NCBI GenBank assembly: GCA_037783415.1
Contig: JAZGTN010000035.1
Location: 3,472,001-3,536,000 of the forward strand
DNA length: 64,000 bases
Source: Leptasterias polaris
Lineage: Eukaryota; Echinodermata; Asteroidea; Forcipulatida; Asteriidae
Direction of reading: 5' to 3'
Shown here: positions 22,101 through 35,000 of the stretch, one piece after another
Layout of the letters: each line of letters starts with the position of its first letter
How positions within the stretch are numbered: the first letter of the stretch is position 1
The notes under the pieces: generated by a model
What the model was told of the DNA's origin: nothing
What the model saw: only the letters and a program-made list of their open reading frames with translations
The model's database searches: none
Made by a program: the position numbers and the translations under genes

Positions 22101-25100
22101 TTGAAATTGTTGAAAACGAATCAACCGATCATGGGAGGTATTTCACTTCATGAATCTTGACAGAAAATGTTGACTTTGGTCACAATTTGTTTTAAACACG
22201 ATTGATTGTTTTGCTAACATTCAGCCATCCATACCAACCAGCGCACTTTGTTTATCAACGCAAAGGAAAGGTCTATTTTGTGTATTTAACTTATGCATTT
22301 TACTGTGGAGCATGTGACAGTGCCACAAACTTTACATGCTAAACAAGCGGACAGTGCATCCCTGCAATTTGGACCAGGCACGTAGGAAGATGACTTTAAC
22401 AGGGGGGGGCCAAGTTATATCTGTGAAATTTGTCTGGTCACTCAACTTAATTATTAAACACTCTACCCACATCCCCAGATCACCAGAATTGCATAACATC
22501 GTTTAATGTACTATCAGTTTAAATCCGCGATGTAAAACATGAAGTTAAAATAATAAAAAATAAAAATAAATGACACGGTGTAAAGTAGATGGTAGAAACA
22601 TCACTGAGCATGCGCGGACCCAGGATTTTTTAAGCCGGAGGGCATAACGACGCACACAGGCTTCTCTATTTGTTGCTCAAATAAATTTCAGGGGTGGGGT
22701 CCAGGGGCCGGCCGTACGGCCCCTGGTGGGGTCCAGGGGCGAAGTGGAGCTCTGAGCTTTTGGCGTTTTGGGGTCGAAAATCAAGCCTCCGTGTGCCTAA
22801 CTACAGAGGAAAAGAGCACTTCAGATCAATATCAATCGTCTAATTTTACTGGAAAATTTCCTGTAACATCAATGAAGGACTCCTAGAAAATGTTAATCCC
22901 ACGCTGGCTTTTGTATACACGCATCCCTTCACTGTTGACCCCATACTGTGTGGTACAAATAAACAAATTGCGGGCCGGGCGTTCCTGCGCACGTACGTGC
23001 GCAGCACGTGTTCAATTTGCGTCTGTTGCATGGGCGGAAGCACCGACGAAGAAACTTCAAGATTCCGTAAGTAAATGTATTCAAATAGCCACTTTGTCAA
23101 TGTGATCTGATTAAATGGCCTACAGACTGCAGTACTATTCCCTCAGGACAATTATGAACAAGCCAATTTATCATCCGGATAACATTTTTTTTAGGGGGGC
23201 CCGGCCCCCCCAGCAAGTTTTCAGCGGGGGCCAGTGGCCCCCCCCAGCCCCCCCCCGGTTCCTACGTGCCTGTGGACTTGTGATGGTGACATGGATTGTC
23301 CAAATGGTTCGGATGAAAAGCAGTTGTTAAGGAAAGAAAACAGATTAAAAAAATTTAGTACTTATTTTTTTCAAGTACTTAAGTTTTTTCATCTTAAAAA
23401 AAACTTAATATCCCAATCCTCTGTCTTTATTAATATTATTATTATTTATTCGGCATTAAAAGCACAAACAAAAACATTCATTCACAAAATATTTAAAAAA
23501 TCAAATTAAACAAAAGGCCAGAGGCATGCCAGGAATCAAACAAGTTTACTTCAAAACTGTAACCCGAAGGCCTTCAATTCCAAAACGTCTGGCTACACAC
23601 ACATAAAAATCTTTAAAAACATAGAAATGTTATCTATAACAAATTTTAAACAAAAGACACAACAGTAAAAAGTGGCAGAGGTTAAAACACTAAAAATTGC
23701 AAGTAAGTCCCGCTAAACAAAAAGGTTGAAGAGCTTTCCATCTGAGCAAGTGTTAAGGAGATACCCCTTGGACAAATAGTTGTTAATTTTCACAAAATGT
23801 TGATGTGATATTTATAAATGTAGGTGCGGAGCAAAGCTGTAACACAGAGACTGAATTCAAATGCCGTGACAATTACTGTATACCTAAACGCTGGCATTGT
23901 GACGGTGATGAAGATTGTCAGGATGGCTCTGATGAAGCTTCCTGTTCAGGGAAAATTTTTCAGGTTTTATAATTAATTGAAAAAACAGGTATAGACGAAA
24001 ATCCTCCATTGGGAAAAAAAAAAAAAATTCTTAAGTTCAAGAGAGGTATCAGAAAGTCTATCACAACTTTACAGCTTGTAATCAAACAAAAAGTAGATGT
24101 AAGCAAACAATATTAGAATGCTGGAAGGAGTATACCGAGTTTCCACAATCGATAAAGGTCTGGTGACAACTTCTCGTTTTTTTGTTTTTTCCAGGTCCAA
24201 CTTGTGACGACACTCAATTTCAATGTGGTTCAAAGTCATGTATTTCAAGCTATTGGAAGTGTGATGGAGATATAGACTGTGATGATGGCTCTGATGAGGC
24301 AGATTGCATTGAAAAAATGTGCACAGAAAACGAGTTCCAGTGTACAGGGACTTCTCGATGTATTCCTACAAGATGGACTTGCGATGGCGATGATGATTGT
24401 GGTGAGCTTTAAAAAAAAAATATATATATATATATAAACAATTTATGAGAGACCACAAGGCCATGGACGGCAACTTCAAGGTGAGGGCTACACTTAACTG
24501 ATTTGGGGTATCGACCCAAATCAACTGTCACCAGGGGCACGTTGCCAACTACTCCTGGGGCTGAAACAGGGTTACCCCCTTCACAGTCCGTAAGGATGTA
24601 GGCATGGGTATCATCCACTAGGAGCCTGGCTGGTAGAGCAGAATGCACTACCTTCCCAACTTTTTACGAAGCAATTTATGGTTAAGTGCACACAAGTGTC
24701 ATGACTGGGATTCGAACCCAAACTCTTCTTAAAAAACCTTCTATCTTTCACTTCTGTATAGACCTTGAGCACATGGCGTCATCGACCAGTGCTGTCTCTT
24801 TGTTGATGACCATTGCGTATTTGAGTGGCATGTAACTGTCACAAATAGGTGGCCTGCTACACAAGACGCAATGCTGAGCCAATCACTAAAAACAAATCTT
24901 CCGTATCTTAATTGATTCAGGCTGACACAGTGTTGAGAAAAATAAACCTTCAACTGAAAATACGAATATCTTTATATTTAGTAAGTAGTAAGCTTGCAGT
25001 CATTAGAGGACATAGGCAACCTAATAGTTTTCAGTTTCCGGAAATGACAACAAACTTCCCACTCGAATCTGTTAAATGTTTTGATAAACACCAACCTTGT

Positions 25101-25983
25101 GTACTTTTCTTATGCAGACGTGATCACCAAAATGGCAGTTTCAAAAGCATGTGTGCGATCTGTGAAGTATAGATGCACAAGATCTATACACACCAGCCAT
25201 GATATTCTCGCCAACCTACTACTCAGCAATATTTTTTACTTTAAGGTTCAATAAACGACTTGTGCGATACTCTCTAAAAATGTGTTTTGGTTCTTTGTAG
25301 GCGATCAAAGTGACGAGCACGACTCAGTGTGTAAAGACAAGGTACTGAAATGCACTGAGGAACAAAGACATTGTGATAATAGACGATGTATTCCTGCGAC
25401 ATGGTGGTGCGACACTGAAGAAGACTGCAATGATGGTTCTGATGAAGCCAACTGCGATGGAAGTAAGTGGGAAATTCGGTGGCAGTAGTGGGATCTCATA
25501 AGTTTCATAAAAGGCTCTGACAGCACATGAAAACTGACATTTGTGAATTGACCACAAATGAAACAACCATATGCGAGGAATACAGTTGAGATTCAGGAAA
25601 TTGAAGGGTTCATCTGCTTATTTTCAAAGCAGAGCAGTTTGTTTTCTATAACTAATTAAACACCCGGTTCAGACAGCTAGCGCTCTAGAGTCGCGCTAAA
25701 CCAAATTATTGAATTAAGCACATGAAAAGTTTGATGTCTAAAACAGTTAGAAGCGACTGGACACGCTGGAAGTCGAAAGATTGACTGTTGCAGTCGTTCG
25801 GAAGGACTTTGAAGTCGATCTAATTGTCATGAGCAGAACCTAATGTAAATGTTATGTTAAGTTCATCTGTCTGAAAACCAAAATTTACACGAGTAAAACA
25901 TCGCTTCTGTTTTTATTATTATTTATTTTCTCACTTTCGTTTCAAAAAATGTATCTTTATGGCTTTTCTTTTTACACAACAAG

Positions 25984-26024
<41 letters not shown>

Positions 26025-29000
26025 GTCCCAACATTTCCCAATGAATTGGCAGCTAGTCTTTATTTTATCTTGCTTTTTTGCATGCTACAATACATGTGAG
26101 AACCACTGAATGCCAGAGGGCACTTTCACAACAACACTTTCACGATAACAACTTACGCCCTCTGTTGGTGAAATCTACCAGTGCAATACACGATAACATA
26201 CAAATGTCACTGGTGTCACAAACGCGTACGCATCACACAACCATTAGCCCCAAATAAAAAGGCATGATGTTTCCTCATTTTGCCCACCAGTAGCGTTAGT
26301 GCCCACATCAGGGCTCGAATTTGGGGAGAAAATCCACAAGACTACAGGGCTTGTAGCTCAAAATCTTTACTGGACCAGACATTTTTTTACAAGACCTGAT
26401 TCAAAATGTGAAAAGAAAAAAACTTGCTGCCACAGTTTAACATGCATTTGACTGCTTTTATATGAACCAGAACTGAGACAAGTAAGAGAAGAGTATACTT
26501 GATTACTCATAGAATTGAAAGATAATTTATTAGACACAAAGTCAACACTTGAACATAATGTGTTTCTGTTATTCAATTGAAAAACACAAGACCATCGGAC
26601 TTGTTAGGTCATAAGTTTACTGGCCCAACACTAAAATTACTGGCCTCGGGCCTGTGGTCCAGTGTAAAATTCGAGCCCTGCCACATGCAATGTGCAATTT
26701 ACATATTTCACGGTTAAAGGTCCATTGTATATCTGCCGGGGACCTAATAAATGATACACCAGTAATAGGTTATTATTGGCTCACATTATCAATAAAAATT
26801 TTGGTCCTCAGTGAAAAAAACCATTCAGACATCTTGTGCAAACTATTTTAGTTTTCACAAGCAAAGAAATTGGATGTGATGCTTATTTTAGATGTAGGGC
26901 CTGCTGAGCTCAGCTGTGATGCAAGGACTGAATTCAAATGCAGTGATGTCTGTATACACAAAAGCTGGCAATGTGACGGTGAAGCAGACTGTGAGGATGG
27001 CTCTGATGAAGCTTCCTGTTCAGGTAAGTTTTATCAGGTTTTATAATCAAATGAAAAACAAGTATAGACAAAATCCCCTCCACTGAAAAAAAATAATAAT
27101 AACAATTTTTTAACAGATGTATTAGAAAGTCTATCACAACATTACAAATAGTAATCAAACAAAGAGTAGATTGTATGCGGGACACTCTAGTTAGAGCATG
27201 ACTTCCGGCAACGTCGCATGTGGAATATGAATCTGTAACGGTAAGTGGTGGCAAAACTGCGCACTCCTCTGCCACACTTTACTCTGCAGCCTGCCAAAGT
27301 TGCTGAAGCTAAGGTGATAAGATGATCTCTTTTGTCCAGGGTGTTGAAATATGGTGACTACATTTACGCATTTAATGTATACAGACTTTATTTGTGGGCA
27401 AACGCCATATAGCTTTGATATAGGCAGTCGCACAAATGCGTACATATCACGAAATATATGTTGAAATTACAACTTAATTAGTTGAAATCGTGATGTTACC
27501 AACAATACAAAATACCAAGTTACAAAAAATAAAACTCATACGGTGTCGCCATCTTCATTACAGAGCGCCGCCATATTGACATCAAGAAGTGCGCAACCAA
27601 TCGTTCCAACAACCACAAACGGTTGCGCGAACATTCGTTATCTGTTTTCGCAAGTGGAACGCACCCCTGGTTTTGTTGTTCACATTGTCAATAACAATCG
27701 GTCCTCAATGAAAACTCCTTTCAGTCAACTTGATACCTGTGATCTGTGTAATGAAAATAATTGTCAAATTGCCCCATAAAATGTCTTGGACAAGCCGTCT
27801 ACTTCCCAGAACTCCGGTGCTGATGGCCGAATCATCAGACTGTGGGTTCGATTCCCGGTCGCGACACTTGTGTCCTTGAGCAAGGCACTTAACCATAATT
27901 GCTTCTCTTAATATAACCCACGTGTATAGAAACCTGAGAAGGCTGAGACAGTAGTGTTTTGAATTAACCCCTTAGCACTAATTTAAGTAGCTTGAGTTTG
28001 CATGCTTTCCAGGGAGTTGAACGTTTGAGGAATGGTCTAAAAGTATGCCTGATGACCAGGGATAATAATGTTGTAAAGCGCCTTGATCTAGCTACTAGGA
28101 TATGTGCGCTGTATAAGAACCAAGTATTACTACATAAAATTTGTTATTTCCCTCATGATAACAGACCAAGCATGTTCTGATGATGAGCTTACCTGTGATG
28201 ATGGAACCTGCAAGCCGTCTTCAGCTCGCTGCAACGGTGTTCAAGACTGCCCCGGAAACTCGGATGAGAAAGACTGCCCAGATGTTTGCACAGCACCAGA
28301 CCGCTTCCAGTGTCCAAAAGATTCCTCTTGCATCTTGATCTCTAATCTCTGCGATGGCGTTGATGACTGTCAAGGCGGTGAAGACGAAACCAAGTGCACT
28401 GCTCGTAAGTCAAGACTGCAGATGATAACAATTTATCAAATGTTAGTTTCAGGTGACAGACAATGGCAACAAAAGAAGTGGATGAGTAAAATACCTACAG
28501 ACAAATGGACCACCAATTTGAATTAGTCAAAGATACTAGCAGGGCTTCAACAAGTGAACACTGCATGCAGAAAATGATGGAATAGCTACATCTTTGTAAT
28601 TGTAGAATATACTAGATGCACATTTATATAGTTTCTTATGCAAGGCCTCAAAGCGCTTCACAAAAATACATACTGAAAGTACACACACACAAATTATTTA
28701 TATGCAGTAGTACTGAAGCAGGCAAATGTTGCAAACATTTCGTGCCAATTGTATTCTGGTATAAACATAAGCACAAGTTTGCCAAAGTTTATGGAACGCA
28801 CCCCTGTAATAAATTTGTTTGGTCTCATTTTTTTTACAGAGGCGTGTAGTGATGACAATGGAGGTTGTGGATACAGACAGTGTATCGATGTCCCCAAGGG
28901 CTACTACTGTGTCCATGGTAAACAAGAAGAAGGTCATCAGTCCACCGAGAGAGGATGTGACCCCTTGAACCAATGTCACTTGCTGGGAAAATAAATGAAA

Positions 29001-32000
29001 ATAAAAATAGTCTGCCTACTTTGTTGGCATATTGATCAGTGGGAACAATTGTGTCCAGCAATTTTGCACAATGAAGTATTTAGACAGAACATGTTTTGTG
29101 CACACTGAATGCTAATTATTGAGTAGCAAATGAGAATTTTTGAGTATCAACTGATACATTTTGTGTAGTATTTTGCTACGCTGCACCAGGACAATCGTTC
29201 ACTGTTGATTGACAGTATTTTGGGGGGCTGTTTAATTGCAGTTCGGGTGATAGTACCGATGATAGTTTGATAAAGGTTAGTGCACCGTGTCATGGCCGAG
29301 TGTTTAAGAGCACCGGGCCTCAAGCTCTGGGGTTTCTGATAAGCAGAGTGTGGGTTGGGTCCTGGTCTTGACACAAGCAGAACACTTTACCATTATTGCT
29401 TTGTCCTTTGGATTGGACGTTAAACCGTAGGTCCCGTGTAGGTACTAAGATTGAAAGTGCACATAAAAAAACACCGAACACTTATCGTGGAAGAGTAAGG
29501 GTTAGCCCCTAGTGTTTCAGGTTGACAAAGCAAGCACCCTCGTTTACAGGTTCCCTCAGGCTTGTGAGCTACAGTGATTAAGTTCACGTATGAGGCATCC
29601 TTGGTTTCATAACCAGAAATTTATAATAATGATAATAATAAAATGAATATCAAGAATTGTCATTTGTGGCTCACACCTACAGGTGTGTTTGAGACTTCAA
29701 CCATGTATTATACCCCAAAGTGAACGTAGGTGTACTTCACTATTGGAGTACAAACAGAACCTTAAAAAAAAAATCCAAGACAGTTAAATTGTTGTGACTA
29801 TTCAAAGCCTCAACTAAAAGTCATAAATTGACATACATTACTCATACTTCATGTCTGATTTTTACCGATCTAGATATTGATGAGTGTGCACAATCGGCAG
29901 ACAGCCTTTGCCCAGGCATAATCTGTACCAACAGAGACCCAGGCTACATCTGCGAGTGCCCCCACATGTCATATCTTGTTGACCTGGACAACAGAACCTG
30001 TGTATTTTCCAACCCGGTACCACCTAAGCTCCTTTTAACTGATGGTACCACAGTTAGAAAACTGAATGTTTTATACCAGACAAGTGATCTTGTAGCAGAG
30101 GGGATGAGGAGGGCTGTCGCCATCAGCTACGACCCTACTGAGGACGCTGTTTATTCGAGTGATATTGCAACTGGAAATATAAGCAGGTTATTTTCAATGT
30201 TCCATTGTTCATATTTAATCCGCAGTATGGGACTCAGTGAGCTTCATACAGGACACTTCCAAGATCTTTAGAAAAATGCTTCAAAGACTTTCTTTTAGCA
30301 GCTTGACAAGGTTGCATTCAATAAATTAAAACAGTCAAAACAATGGTCACTCTTAACTTCATTCTTGAGAACTTCACAGCACACTTATTAAAACAGAGTT
30401 GTTAAACCCTTGGTTCTTTTTCAGAACCACCACAGCTTGTTAGAGAGATATAATTACATAGTATCACTACAAACACCTTCATTCCAAAACTGTTCTCTCA
30501 CCATGCAAAGTTTTAAAAAACACCACGATTTCTTGAGGTATCTGGGGCAAATTTCACAGATTGATCCCAACTGTGTATCAATTTTCATTGCTAAACAGAG
30601 TGGGATGTCACAACACAAATTACTGCATCGTAATACTGAAAACTCATCTTAAGATGAATCTTAGTGCTTTGTGAAATCGAGCCCTGGTTTTATAAACCAT
30701 CTTATCTTTAAGAACTATAAATAAATAAATAGTAAACTTGCAGGTACAACCATGTATTAAATCTCTCTGCGAGTGTTGGCTCTGGAAAGAGCCGGTGTGG
30801 TCTTGACGTTTTGAACAGTGTACTCTGCTCGTCTTCCGGAGAATCTCATCTTATCTTTGATTTCTGGCACAGGCTCAGTTTCTCTGACGGCTCAGTCCAC
30901 ACCAAAGTCATAACTAGCGATACTATATCAGAAGGCATAGCATACGACTGGGTCTACCGTAATATCTACTGGACAGACGGTGGCGATGATACCATTAATG
31001 TTGCTTCGTGGGACGGCAGTAACAAGAAGACGCTTATCAATGAAAACCTAGTCGAACCTCGAGGAATTGTGGTTGATCCAACTGAAGGGTAATATTTAGT
31101 TCTTGCTTACTTGCAAACTCCTAACCCATCTGAACACACCATTCTTATGGTTTGAACGCCATAAACCATAATGCCAACCTAATAATAACTTAATTACTTG
31201 TTTTCTTTTATGACGATAAAATCCAATCTACCTTGAAATGTAAATACCCCTCGGAATTGTGATTAACATCTACGGCTATAGTTATTAATAATTAATACCT
31301 CAAAATAATGCAACAATTTTCGAAGACAAAGTACATTTGAAATTGAAAGGCACCAAGCTCTTAAACTTTTCCAGCGGGTGCCACAAATTACCTGCCACTG
31401 TCTCCTGCTCATACTCTGCAAAACTCGTCCTGCATTTACTGTTGGTTTTTACTCCTTCAGGTACATGTTTTGGACGGACTGGGGTAACAGAGCCCACATT
31501 GGACGAGCCGCACTCGATGGTCAAGATGCCGTCACCATAGTTACTGAAAATATTATCTGGCCTAACGATTTGGCTCTTGACTATGATGAGCAACGAATCT
31601 TCTGGATAGACGCTAAGCTGCATCGATTAGAGTCGTCAGATATCGATGGAAACAATCGACATGTTATCCGTGATACTGATGTGTCACACCCTTTCAGTAT
31701 TGTTGTACATCAGGTATGTAATCAGATAGCTAGGATTAACACCACTTGCTAAGAAAAGGTTACAGGTTCTAGTCTAGCTGCACCAAAACTGACATTATAA
31801 GCATTTGTATAAGGTGCCTTTTTCCTTGTTTAACTTGTACAAAGCAACAAAATCCAACTTCAACTTGTTCTAAGTAAAAATGATCCCATGATTTAGACAA
31901 GTCTTGCCCAAGTGTCCTTGCATGGTGAAGGCATAATGAGAGTGAGTTCAAACACACTAGAAGCAGTAGCTGAAGAGAAACTTGAACCAGCTCTAGAGAC

Positions 32001-35000
32001 GGTGTGATGCTCAGCCAAGAGGTTCTCTGAGGAAGAGTGGAGGGAACGTGGTGGGACATTATGGTGGTAGAATGCCTGATATGTACGATGGTGACTGGAG
32101 AACAAGGCATTTGAAGACATGTAGACAAAGTTTGAAGTTGATTTGATTTAGCAATTGGCAGCCATTGCAATTTCTGAAGTAATGGTGAAGCGTTGTCACA
32201 ATGACATGTCTTGAAAAATAAGTCTGACAGCTTTATTTGTTGAAGTTTTTGAAGATGGTTGATATTTCCTCTTTGTCTAGTCTAGACAAATCAAATGATC
32301 TAACAACGGAATGATATACATCACTTCCTATGACATGATGACTTGCTACCGACTTGAGCACAAAGTAGGCAAATAAAAGCACAAAATATTTGCATTTTTG
32401 TTTGGCATATTTTCTCAAAATTGTCTAAAGTCTGAAGCTTTTATGTTGTGTCTACAGTAATCAGACAACGGAATTTACAAGTTAATCTTAAAAGACCATG
32501 TATTTTGAAAATAGGTCACTCTATATCAAATTTTTAATCAATCTAACTTCAATGCATTTCATTTCATTTCATTTCTTAATTCTGGTTGTGAAGCCAAGGA
32601 CTTAGAAAAGCGAACTTAATCACTATACTAGCCAAGAACCCCGTGGAGAGAAGACAATGAAGGAAGTTTCAGTTTTAGATGTGGGAGGAAAACCCCAGAG
32701 AATTATTCCAGGGAAAGCCCACGCAATCAGGCAGGGACTGAAAACTCAATCCACATAGTGCCCCTGGTGGGATTCGAATTTACAAGTTAATCTTAAAAGA
32801 CTTCATGATTTTTATTCTCATAGGCCAACGTGTATTGGACTGACTGGCAGACAGACACAGTGTTGACTGCAAACAAATACAATGGAGAACGAATGGAGGT
32901 CCTTTTTGATGGCTTTACCACTCCTCCAATGGGTTTGGCATTAATGGACCAACACATTGCACCTGCAGGTAAGTCTCGACTCAAACCGTGATGGCGTGTC
33001 GTTGTCGAGAGGCCAAGCACACCGGACTCAAGCTCTGGCGTTTCTGATCAACTGATCAGTGTTGGTTCGAGTCCTAGTCTTGACACTTGTGTCCTTAAGC
33101 AAGGCACTTAACCATTATTGCTTCGTCCTTCGGATGGGACCTAAAGCCTTTGGTCCTGTGTGTTGTGTAATGCCAAAAAGAACCCAGTTACACTTATCGT
33201 AAAAGAGAAGGGGCTTGCCCCGGTGTTCCTGTCTGGTCCGGCAGCAATATGCGCCATCTCACCTTTTATACATTACAAGGTATTGTATTATGGTCTCATA
33301 AAATCATTCTTAACAAGCTCCACCAAATTTGATATTTCGGCGCCAGGAGTGTCATTTATGACAGACAGGGCGCATTATAAATGTACACTAGTATTACTAT
33401 TATTATTATTATTTCAAAGTTCATTATTTGACACTCACTGAAGGATTTGATAACAGATTTTTGTCTATTTTTCAGAGTGTAACAAATTCGCTTCAAATCT
33501 TTGCAGAATATACTTTTTCTTTGTCTCTGTTTTTCTCACACAGATCCAACTAATTTCTGTGAAAGAGCTGGCAATCGATGTTCTCATCTATGCTTGAGAT
33601 CCCTCAGTAACCCACAGGGGTTTGTATGTGCCTGCCCAACGGGTTCAATACTTGCGTCTGATGGAGAAACTTGCTCATGTGAGAATGGAGGAAGGCTCAT
33701 GAAGGATGGAGTCAGCTGTGATGGTATGAATACAAAAATACTCCTGAACGTGACAGCTGTGTTTCTAACCACTTCTTCAGGCCTGACACAAACACTACAT
33801 GTATATTACACTAAATAACCAATATCTAGCCTTGGCTTTACCCAGATTAGTAATAAATAAATATCTACATAAGCTCATGTAGCAACATACATATATTATA
33901 GAAATATTGACTGCTATGAGGGGCACAGTTAAAATTATAGGCCCTCGGTGATGTCAAAACCATGACTATGCCCGAAGCGAAGCTGAGGGCATAGTCATGG
34001 TTTTGACATCACCGAGGGCCTATAATTTTAACTGTGCCCCGAATATTAAGCAGTCAATATTTCTTTTATATACCGAATAATATAGATTCTTCTAATCAGA
34101 TTCACCATTTTGTTGGCGTGCTCCACAATAGAACTTCCCGATAATTTCGTCCAGCTCAGAATTCGGCAGTTCATCCACCGCTTGCAAACCATAAGCTTCA
34201 GGTAATCTTCGAAGATTTTCACTGCGTGTATACTTTATCTGTAGCTTTGTACTTTTGCGGCATCCATGATCTCTCTCAGTCCTTCGTCGTCAACGAGATG
34301 AAATCTTGCTTGATTATTACTAGTATTTTCAGCCATTTTATGCGATATCTCAGTTTGACATGTACACAAACAACCCTGACTACGGTGAAAGGTCGTCTGC
34401 GAAGAAAGGTTACAGTACAGTTCGCGCCGTGACACGAACGTATACAATGTACAACGCGTACAGTACACAAGCGACCTATGAATACAGTGTGTTGCGACTG
34501 CCCAGGGCGGGCACAGTCGATTGCTGTGCCCCGGGCACAGTTAATTATAACGTCATCTTGATAGAAAAAGGGGGCCCAGCTATTTCAATGACTCCACATT
34601 TAACCAATCAGATTAGAGGAATCTATATATGAGGTACATAATTATTACTAGTTAGTCATAAAAGTGCTACATTTTATTTTCCTCTCTAACACATAAAGAC
34701 ATACCCTCGTACTTGGCGTAGTAAGATTCCAATTTCAAACAAGTGGCTTTTTCTGAAGAGGTTTCAAAATTCTTCAGAAATATTAGGTAATTTTCTGTTT
34801 TAAAAGTAATACATTTAACCATAGAGCAATGTCCTTCCTCTATGATATAACAGACCAAAAAATTCCACTTGCTATGCATAGTTTCAAAAAAGACAGAAGG
34901 TGCCGGAATTCATGCTCAAAATATCCCTTTTCTGCTGGTTATTATTGTGTAGTCCCAGATTCTAGACCTTTGTTCTTTTATTATACAAATGTGGCATACA

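Noticed and set aside
31769..32170. 133-residue minus-strand ORF
   Set aside because: Lies in an intron of gene 2 with low-complexity Leu/Ser composition; no family resemblance.
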